In this document: piece by piece, positions 1-6,289 of the stretch
How positions within the stretch are numbered: the stretch's first letter is position 1
How the letters are laid out: each line of letters opens with the position of its first letter
The notes under the pieces: generated by a model
Seen by the model: only the letters and a program-made list of their open reading frames with translations
Database searches by the model: none
What the model was told of the DNA's origin: nothing
Assembly (NCBI GenBank): GCA_012511485.1
Contig: JAAZFZ010000058.1
Span: 1 to 6,289 of the forward strand
Length of the DNA: 6,289 bases
Reading direction: 5' to 3'
From: Clostridiales bacterium
Lineage (GTDB): Bacteria; Bacillota; Clostridia; Oscillospirales; Acutalibacteraceae
Program-made: the position numbers and the translations under genes

Positions 1-1
1 C

Positions 2-808
2 TCCGGAATTTTCGGGCAGCACAACAGAAGAAACAATGTAAAGGTGATAATAACAGGCTGCAATGTCGGTTCGGATGTTGAAATCGGTGGAGGTGTCTAC
101 AACGCAGGCATTATGGGTTATCACCATGCATTGGCCACCTATGCAGATTCAATAGTTGAAATAAGCTCGTGCAAAACATATGCCGACATTTACAGCGGAA
201 ATGTGAGCTCCACATTGGCAGGTACAGGTGGGATTATTGGAACAGTACAGCCTATTAATTCCTTTTCGGTTTCTGACTGTGTTGTCAGCGGTAATATTTC
301 TGGCATTAAAGCTACCGGCGGAGTTATTGGGTATGTTAACTCAATGGCAACCGTTTCTTACGATACAAGCAAAACAATAGCTAAGTATTGCTACCTTGAT
401 GTTAATCTCGGCTCTATTCAAGGTGCAACAAGCAATTCAATGGGCAAGGTTTTCGGAGGCATTGCCGGCACATCATCATACTGCTTCAAAAACGATTCAA
501 TAGATGATGCGTTTAAAGACATTATCTTTTCAAGCTTCCCTGACGGGGTTAGTGTCGGCTTCGGTACCGCAGCGATTCAGGCATATGCAAATGCCACAAG
601 CTGCTATTATGATGCAAACAGGCCTTATTATGCCTCAGCGGGTGAGAATAGATTTATTGACGGCTCCGCTAGCGCAATCACCCTGACCAACTCTTCACCA
701 ACTCAAACTATTTCAATTGTCAACCTTCCCAATTCACCCATGTTAACAGGCTTCACATTTGACGATGAGGGCGGTTGGTCTGTTGTTGATTCAGAATGTT
801 TGGAGATA
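2..808 (+). repeat. Module 1 (partial): GLUG-like coils and C-terminal cap
   Basis: The window opens inside this module (residues 1-269), and its N-terminal cap is upstream. Residues 2-5 read GIFG, resembling the GLFG step that follows the FDG cap in the other modules, so probably only the first part of the cap is missing. Coils follow with glycine motifs at residues 35-39 (AGIMG), 76-80 (GGIIG), 106-110 (GGVIG) and 152-156 (GGIAG), and Cys at 20, 57, 93 and 130. The module ends with a CYYD segment (201-204) and a closing segment with Gly-Gly-Trp at 257-259. That closing segment aligns by eye with the end of module 4: both contain SP, then L[TA]G[FL]T, then a Gly-Trp pair. The fold as a beta-solenoid is inferred. 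Confidence 0.75.
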
Positions 809-3800
809 GACAATGCGACCTTTGATATTAATGGAAATCCTGCAACTGTATCCGTATCTGCTTTCGGCTATGGCGATAACGGCGTATCCATTAACTACTA
901 TTCATCCTCCGTTGCCGTTTCAGGCGGTGGCAGCCCAATGGACGCATCCGACCCACAGACCAATAACCCATTCAGGATGCAGATTTGCGTGCCTATCAAC
1001 TGTAACATTGTTGACACCCCAACAGGGGATGGCTCAGAAAATAACCCATATATTATCATTACAAAAAGCAACTGGACTGCGGTTGCAGGCTATATTGAGG
1101 ACGATAACAGCGAATATACCTATATCAAGCTCAACAACGATTTGGAGTTTACGCAGAGCGATGCCTTTACACCTATCGGCACTGCAGCAGAACCCTTCTA
1201 CGGTGAGTTTGACGGTCAGTCAAACACAGTTTCGGGTGTTCAGAACTTCACAAGCCTGCTGGGTGACTATGTAGGCTTATTCGCAAGTGCCGAGAATGCC
1301 GTAATTAAAAACATCAATGTTGAGGATTTCACCTATAATTCACCGACGGTCAAGAGATACGCCGGCGGCATTCTTGCTTACGGAATTGATGTAACTCTGC
1401 AGAATATCAATGCTAGAAACATAACCATAAGCAACTTAAATGTTATCGGCGGTGTTGTAGGTCATGCAGAAGTTTCGACATCAGGCTCAACAGTCATTGA
1501 GAACACAGAAGTCAGCTCAGTTAACCTGACCGCGATTACCGAAGGCACAAACAGAGGAGCCGCCGGTGGAGTAGCGGGTGAATTTATCGGCAATATGGGC
1601 GACAGCACTCTTTCCTCAGGCTATGATGTTATTGTTAAGGCAGGCACAGACGGTTCGACAGTTGTTCCCAATGTCATAAACGGCACGGAATTTGCTGGCG
1701 GCGCCGTAGGCCGTTCAAGGTCACTCTCAGGTGGTTCCCTGACCTCCGTTTACAGTAGAGTCAATGTTTCCGGCTCAATAATAACGGCGACTGCCACAAA
1801 AGATTATAATCCGGACCATGCCTGCGCAGGGGGTATTCTTGGCCTTGCAAGCAGCATTAATGATGATATCAATATATCAAATTGCATGGTTGAAGACGAT
1901 GTTAATATAACCGGCACTAATCGTATGCTTGCTGTTGGCGGTATCATAGGAGGGACGGAGTCCTCTGCTCTTGGGCAAACAAATATAATAGATTCTCAAT
2001 CATTTGCAAATGTTGATAATAACAGCGAAACCCAAGGCGCGGAAAATGCGGCGGGTGGTATAGTCGGCTATGTCAAGAACCCGCAGTTACTCAAAGTGTC
2101 CGGGTGTGTTGCCGGTGGTACTGTTCAATCTTTGACAAATGCCGGCGGCATAATTGGACATATAGTTGTCAACCTTCAAATTGCACCTGATCGTTCATTG
2201 GCGGATGTTGATGTAACAACAAGCATGGTGCTCAATACAGTTGTTTCTGCAAAAGTATCGGGGACTACAGCTTTCGGCATTGTTATAGGCGCAATAGATA
2301 ATGTAACAATAATATTCCCCGACAGCAACAGCCCAAGCAAATATTATGTTGAGCCGATTAAGAATGTTTACTATTCATCATATGAGAATATTGCCGACTT
2401 TACAGGCAACGGTACGCTTAATACTGCTCAGCAATATTTGATGTATGACGGTGGCTCAGGCACTCCAACATCGTTCCGTGCAACCTATCATGATTTAAAT
2501 TCCATTCAGTATTATGACGGCACTCTCATGCTAAGCGGCAATTGGCAGAAACTGCAGGAGTCAGACATTGTTTTTAATCCGAGCTTCTCCTCCTTTATTT
2601 CAGGCAATTACCAGAGCTTCACTGCTGATGCCAATATTGCTTGTGAAATTGACCCGAAAAGAACAAATGAGTATGTTGGCGCTGTTGGCGAATATAAGAT
2701 TTTGACCGCAGAGGATATTCTGCAACCCGAATTCTCAGATTTCAGCGCAGGTGACCATGTCATGCGTGCCACTATTGAAGAGGCCGCCGGTCAAATGATT
2801 TTGATATACAATAACGGGCTCAAGCTTTCGCTTGGCGTTATAGCGTTTGGTGAGCTTGAGGGCAACGGCTCAGCAGACAACCCCTTTATCCTTTCTGCAG
2901 TAGACCACTTTTCACTGCTGAGAAGCTTCCCGGACAGGTACTTTAAACTGGGAGCAAATATTGACTTTTCAAATGAGAGCTGGGAACCAATTGATTTATT
3001 CACCGGCAGCTTTGACGGCTATCACGATGACAAATATTACGAGATTCAGAATCTCACAATCAGTGGAACGGACAATATGAATCTCGGCTTCTTCCGCAGA
3101 GTGTCAGGCGTGGATGCAATAGTCAAAAATTTGACATTTAACAATATAACCGTAACCGGCAATAATGGCGACCTGTCTTTCAATATGGGTGCAATAGCAG
3201 GCATTCTGGAGGCAGGCGCAGAGCTAAATAACAATAAGATTAAAAATTCCTCCTTGACCTGCAACTCCTCAGAAATTCCAACAGGATCCAGAACATACGG
3301 AATCGGAGGCATTGTAGGCAATACGGATCTGTCGCCCTACTCCAAAATTTCCTTCTGCTCCGTTGAAAGCTCAGAAATAATAGCAACAATGACACACACT
3401 TCAATTGTGGCAATTCCCTATTATTGCATCGGAGGTATAGCTGGTGCCGCATTGAATGTTGATAACTGCACCGTTAAGGGCACTGATGATTCACCGACAA
3501 TAATTAATGGCACGAATATTGGAGGAATTGTCGGCTCCCCGGTTCTTGAGACATCGTCTAACGGGAGAACGGCTGTATTTGAAAATTGCTCATTAACAGG
3601 CACAGTTTATGCTGAAGGTTCAAATGTCGGCGGAATCTTAGGCTTAGTAAACATTCTTGTGGCAAGGAAGTATGATATCACGGTAAGGGACTGCTATGTA
3701 GGTGAACAAGTTAGTTTAGAAACAAAAGATGTCGTATCATATCAATTTGGCGCAGGCGGAATAATCGGCAGTTTAAACATGTCTCAGAGCTCTTCAATCA

Positions 3801-6289
3801 GAATTAATTCAGTGATTATTGACGGCTGCCAGTCTTATGCAACTGTTGTTTCCAGTTCGAATGCAGGCGGTATTATTGCTGTTGCCTACAGTGCAATTCT
3901 TTCGACTACTGACCCTCAGCAGCTTAAAATAACCGACTGTGTCGGCAGCGGCAACATAACCTCCACCAATACCACTACGTCAACCGCCTCACACCTGGCT
4001 TACAGGAGCTGCGGAGGAATCATTGGCAAACTAGCAAAACATAATAGTAGCACGGGCTTAAACAGCTCACTGATTGAAAACTGTATTGTCAGCGCACAGT
4101 TGGCAAAAATAACTGAAGACGACAAAATGCCGTCAATCGGTTATGTTGTGGGTGGAATCGACTTTTCCACAAATTTGACGACTATTATTGCAACCGATGC
4201 CTCAGCAACTGATGTTTTCAAATCCATATACTATTCCTCATATCAGCAGAAAAGTGCCAGCAACAGGCCTTATTCTCCGTTCGGTGATGTGGGTTGCGGC
4301 TCCGACGATGTTTATTTTATCGAGCCAGAGCTAACGGATGTGGCACGCAAGTCCGAAACTGAAGGTTCCTTTATGGCAAGGAGCTTTTTAGATAATCCCG
4401 ATGAGGAGTTTAACCCGATAGCCATTGCACCGTTCATGATTGATGAACCCTCCCAGCTTACCTACACTATCCCCGTCAAAATTATGACTGATTCCGCTAC
4501 GGACCTCGGGCTTGTTACTTCCGGTGAGTATCAAAACTTCATAAGCGCGGCAGGTTTGAATATTACGCTTGACAGCTTCAGCCTCAATCAATCCGGGCAG
4601 AGCGTGTTCAATGTAAACTCTCTGGTTATACATGAGGACAGAAAATCAGTTTCAATAACACCGATAAAAGCGGGCGGAGGTTACCTTGAGGCAGTCCTCA
4701 CAGCAGGCCTGAAGGTTGGCATAATGATTCTTTCGTTTGAAATTGAAGGTTCTGGGGTTTCCGATAACCCGTTCATAGTCGATTCGCCCGAAGTTCTTAA
4801 AATTATCAGCGACCTGCCATACGATTTGCATTGGAAGCAGACGCAGGACATTGAGATTGATGATTCACATTATGACCAGAACGGCGGTGTGTTCTATAAC
4901 GATGGCAAGGGCTTTAAGCCAATCGGCAATGATTCCTATCCGTTCGAAGGGCATTACGACGGCGACGGCTATGTCATCTCCGGGCTATATATAAACGACC
5001 CCGAACAGTCAAATGTCGGCCTGTTCGGCAAAGTAGATGAAGGAGCCTCACTCAAAAACATTCATCTTGAAATCTCCGAAATGCCCAACCTTTCAGGCAT
5101 AACCGGCAAAGATTATGTCGGCGGCATTGCAGGCAGCTACTGCTCCGAGGAGATTATTGAAAACTGCTCTGTTTCGCATGGCACAATAACAGGCGAGTTA
5201 ATTGTCGGCGGCATTGTCGGCCAGCTTGACGGTTCACTCAGGGGCTGCTTTACAACCTCCACGGTATATTCATTTTCGGAGAACAACAATGATGCCATTG
5301 CAGGCGGGCTTGCAGGCGAGTTATTGTACTCAGGAGCTTCGGGAACGGCGAATATTGAAAAATGCTTCTCCACCAGCATTGTCCATGCACAGGCATTGTC
5401 AGGTGGATTAGTAGGCCATGTCGCAAATAATAATGATTTGAACCTTTCCGACTCCTTCTTTACAGGCAGCGTTTCAGTCTCAAGTTTAGATCATAATAAG
5501 CAGGCTCCGATTCTTATAGGGTACCTTACCACAATTACCGGTACGGTAACGGCGAACAACATATATGCTGCCGGTGCTAATGTCCATTTCGGCCAACAGA
5601 ACTGCCTTATCAAGGTTGGGCTCGACACCGATTCCTCCAACATCTATTATGACAGCAATATGACTGGCACATTGGATTCGACTAACTCAGAGTATCAGAC
5701 AGGAATTGTAACCTCGCAGATGACAGACGGCTCCCCGCTTGCGGGGTTGACGGCTGAAAACGGCTGGCTCTACAGTTCAGGCAGCTATCCGAGACTGAAT
5801 ATCCTCAAGAGCGATAATGTAACCGTTGATGACTATGCTGCGCTTTACTGCGCTCTTGCAACAGCACCTGTTATTTACCATGAAAAGGATACTACGGGCG
5901 GCGCAGATGCAACTGACGGTGTTTTATTCCCGGTGAAAATCAGCCAAAAGGTTGACGGTATGAATATTACCCCGACATCCTCAACTTATTCGTCGGATTT
6001 CAGCACCTTTGTTGGTACAAAATCCTATGAAGATTCAGTAAACTACCCCGAAATGTATGACATTAACCTTTACGGCAATGGGGGAAACCGTTCAACCGAC
6101 CTTCTCTTTAAGAATGAGGACGGATACATTTATGCCTACAGAAATGTTTTTGGCACTACCGTCGGAACAATAAAATATCAGAAAATGAATACCCCCGCTG
6201 TAACCTATGAGGTTACGGGCGACGGTATTACGGCAACCAGAAATGTCAGAATCCCCTATACTGACGAGACATTGGATGCTGGCAAAATC
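2..6289 (+). CDS. Giant GLUG-like repeat surface protein, internal fragment (both ends outside window)
   Basis: Every codon from base 2 to base 6289 is open, giving 2,096 residues with no stop; neither the start nor the end of the gene is in the window. The protein is built of GG[IVL]xG coils (for example residues 76-80, 483-487, 685-689, 1102-1106, 1174-1178, 1736-1740) alternating with strands such as xNCxV. Three N-terminal caps carry PIG or PI, then F.G.[FY]DG, then GLF or GFF, then [IV]KN[IL] (residues 391-438, 995-1044 and 1640-1687). This pattern is that of GLUG-motif proteins, and I infer a chain of beta-solenoids joined by Ig-like linkers, exported and exposed at the cell surface. 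Only six Trp occur, all in caps or module ends. No protease, glycosidase, transmembrane or anchor motif is visible. Function is inferred as adhesion or surface structure; the ligand is unknown. Confidence is high for the reading frame and fair for the family. Confidence 0.95.
809..1024 (+). other. Linker 1 between modules 1 and 2
   Basis: Residues 270-341 carry no glycine coil motif and have the alternating hydrophobic and polar pattern of a small beta-sandwich (for example VSVSAFGYG at about 283-291). A flexible Gly/Ser stretch lies near 307-311 (SGGGS). Two cysteines five residues apart (329 and 334) sit just before the module 2 boundary and could form a local disulfide. This linker is shorter than linkers 2 and 3 and does not share their GxYQxF or GLK motifs, so it may be a different domain type. 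It is an interdomain region of the same protein with no function of its own that I can name. Confidence 0.5.
1025..2554 (+). repeat. Module 2: complete GLUG-like solenoid module
   Basis: The module spans residues 342-851. It starts with GDGSENNPYI (342-351) and a cap containing YIKL, PIG (391-393), YGEFDG (400-405), VSGV, VGLF and IKNINV (435-440). Eight coil motifs follow at residues 455 (GGILA), 483 (GGVVG), 522 (GGVAG), 566 (GGAVG), 610 (GGILG), 646 (GGIIG), 685 (GGIVG) and 715 (GGIIG). A degenerate coil, FGIVIG (758-763), closes the stack. After it come YYSSY (790-794) and a final Gly-Asn-Trp (846-848). The first four coils lack the usual Cys: the equivalent strand reads IENTEV near 499-504. 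Cys appears only from residue 608 onward. This is the longest coil stack of the modules together with module 3. Confidence 0.8.
2564..2857 (+). other. Linker 2 (Ig-like) between modules 2 and 3
   Basis: Residues 855-952 form a coil-free segment of about 98 residues. It contains GNYQSF (868-873) and ends in a hydrophobic strand GLKLSLGVIAF (939-949), followed directly by the module 3 boundary EGNGSADNPF. Linker 3 has the same order, GEYQNF then GLKVGIMILSF then EGSGVSDNPF, so the two are homologous. The strand-rich pattern suggests an Ig-like or Big-like beta-sandwich, but I cannot assign a Pfam family by eye. The hydrophobic strand is too short and too interrupted to be a membrane segment. 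Confidence 0.6.
2858..4456 (+). repeat. Module 3: complete GLUG-like solenoid module
   Basis: The module spans residues 953-1485. It begins with EGNGSADNPF (953-962) and a cap with YFKL, NIDF, WEPI (994-997), FTGSFDG (1000-1006), LGFF and VKNLTF. Coil motifs lie at residues 1063 (GAIAG), 1102 (GGIVG), 1144 (GGIAG), 1174 (GGIVG), 1210 (GGILG), 1252 (GGIIG), 1289 (GGIIA) and 1338 (GGIIG). The last coil is degenerate (VGGID, 1383-1387). Cysteines at 1119, 1156, 1196, 1231, 1276, 1313 and 1361 fall at the same point of successive coils, making this the most regular Cys series in the window. The end carries YYSSY (1410-1414) and NRPYS, echoing CYYDANRPYY of module 1, but it has no terminal Trp, unlike modules 1, 2 and 4. 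Confidence 0.8.
4457..4744 (+). other. Linker 3 (Ig-like) between modules 3 and 4
   Basis: Residues 1486-1581 hold a coil-free, strand-rich domain that opens with IPVKI (1490-1494), carries GEYQNF (1508-1513), and ends with GLKVGIMILSF (1569-1579) just before the module 4 boundary. It is homologous to linker 2 by motif order and spacing: the last Gly-Leu-Lys lies 13 residues before the boundary Glu here and 14 in linker 2. It contains no Cys. An Ig-like spacer role is inferred from position and composition. The IPVKI start is shared with FPVKI at residues 1976-1980 after module 4. Confidence 0.6.
4745..5806 (+). repeat. Module 4: short GLUG-like solenoid module
   Basis: The module spans residues 1582-1935. 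Its boundary is EGSGVSDNPF (1582-1591), and its cap is the most canonical of the window: FKPIG (1638-1642), FEGHYDGDGYVISGL (1648-1662), VGLFG (1672-1676) and LKNIHL. Coil motifs are at residues 1707 (GGIAG), 1736 (GGIVG), 1768 (GGLAG) and 1801 (GGLVG), with Cys at 1722, 1749 and 1788. A degenerate coil (ILIG, 1837-1840) follows. The end has IYYDS (1881-1885), QTGIVTSQMTDGSPLAG and a Gly-Trp (1921-1922) closing in SYPRLNI. That tail is typical of GLUG-type proteins. With half the coils of modules 2 and 3, this is a shortened stack. Confidence 0.85.
5807..6181 (+). other. Spacer and linker-like domain 4
   Basis: After module 4 comes a spacer (residues 1936-1973) with a short alanine-rich stretch around 1946-1957 and an acidic, glycine-rich piece. 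A strand-rich segment follows from FPVKI (1976-1980) to about residue 2060. FPVKI matches the IPVKI opening of linker 3. GYIYAYRNVFGTTVG (2041-2055) aligns loosely with the Gly-Tyr-Leu ... Val-Gly strand of linker 3 (1560-1573). I therefore read it as a fourth, more diverged linker. No EGxGxxDNPF boundary follows it, so whether another solenoid module comes next cannot be told from this window. Confidence 0.45.
6182..6289 (+). other. Unrecognised segment at the 3' edge
   Basis: Residues 2061-2096 continue the same open frame with a strand-like pattern (TYEVTGDG at about 2068-2075, then NVRIPY) and no coil or cap motif. It may be the beginning of a further domain, possibly the C-terminal part of the protein, but it is cut by the window edge and I do not recognise it. 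Confidence 0.35.

Noticed and set aside
813..1274. Forward ORF of 153 codons in another frame
   Set aside because: It fully overlaps the 2,096-codon frame. Its product is rich in Pro, Leu, Thr and Ser with no recognisable motif, as expected of a frame-shifted shadow of a repeat gene.
2791..3603. Cluster of four overlapping reverse-strand ORFs of 60-91 codons
   Set aside because: They are antisense to modules 2 and 3, overlap each other in different frames, and show no family motif or convincing ribosome binding site. They reflect low stop frequency opposite the coding frame.
4702..4741. Hydrophobic stretch GLKVGIMILSF as a possible transmembrane segment
   Set aside because: It is only about 11 residues long and has an exact positional counterpart in linker 2, so it is better read as the last strand of an Ig-like linker.
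5733..5746. Perfect inverted repeat of a 6-base C/G stem with a 2-base loop, resembling a terminator hairpin
   Set aside because: It lies inside the open frame, where it encodes the conserved SPLAG stretch of the module 4 end. No T run follows, and the loop is too short for a normal terminator.
2..6289. Possible protease (IgA1 protease or M26 type) because GLUG repeats occur in those proteins
   Set aside because: No HExxH zinc motif or other catalytic signature is present in the translated window; any enzyme domain would have to lie outside.
2..6289. Possible CRISPR array or DNA tandem repeat, from the regular glycine-codon motif
   Set aside because: The repeat is at protein level, with variable spacing and scrambled synonymous codons; there are no identical direct repeats with spacers.

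Overview
The whole window lies inside one very large protein-coding gene on the + strand. Reading from base 2, all 2,096 codons to base 6289 are open (translated codon by codon, no in-frame stop). No start codon, ribosome binding site, stop or terminator is visible, so both ends of the gene lie outside. The other two forward frames and the reverse strand give only short, low-complexity shadow ORFs. I see no RNA gene, mobile element, CRISPR array or second gene.

The protein is a repeat-built, probably secreted or surface-exposed bacterial protein. It carries more than twenty copies of a short glycine motif, GG[IVL]xG, spaced about 30-50 residues apart and alternating with [IVF]xNCxV-type strands. 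Three times this coil region is preceded by a cap of the form 'GxGSxxNPfIi ... PIG...F.G.FDG...ISGl ... GLF ... iKNl.v'. This is the signature of GLUG-motif repeat proteins (Pfam GLUG, known for example from large surface proteins and IgA1 protease N-terminal regions), whose coils are expected to stack as a beta-solenoid. No catalytic domain, signal peptide, membrane anchor or LPXTG-type sorting signal is present in this piece.

Layout: the end of module 1 (2-808), linker 1 (809-1024), module 2 (1025-2554), linker 2 (2564-2857), module 3 (2858-4456), linker 3 (4457-4744), module 4 (4745-5806), a spacer plus linker-like domain 4 (about 5807-6181), and the start of an unrecognised segment (6182-6289). 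Modules 2 and 3 begin 612 and 629 residues before the next one, so the protein has a large-scale repeat of about 620 residues (about 1.9 kb) above the small coil repeat. Linkers 2 and 3 are clearly related to each other and end at the same boundary motif, EGxGxxDNPF. Linker 4 looks like a weaker copy, but no new cap is visible after it.

The organism is not certain. Moderate GC by eye, frequent ATA, AGA and AGG codons, and this type of giant GLUG-like protein fit a gut or rumen Clostridia-type Firmicute. Bacteroidota also carry GLUG proteins and cannot be excluded. The function is probably adhesion or cell-surface architecture; nothing in the window shows the ligand. I found no multi-gene system here. 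The points of interest are the two-level repeat architecture, a cysteine placed at the same point of many coils, and module ends that follow a repeating rule.
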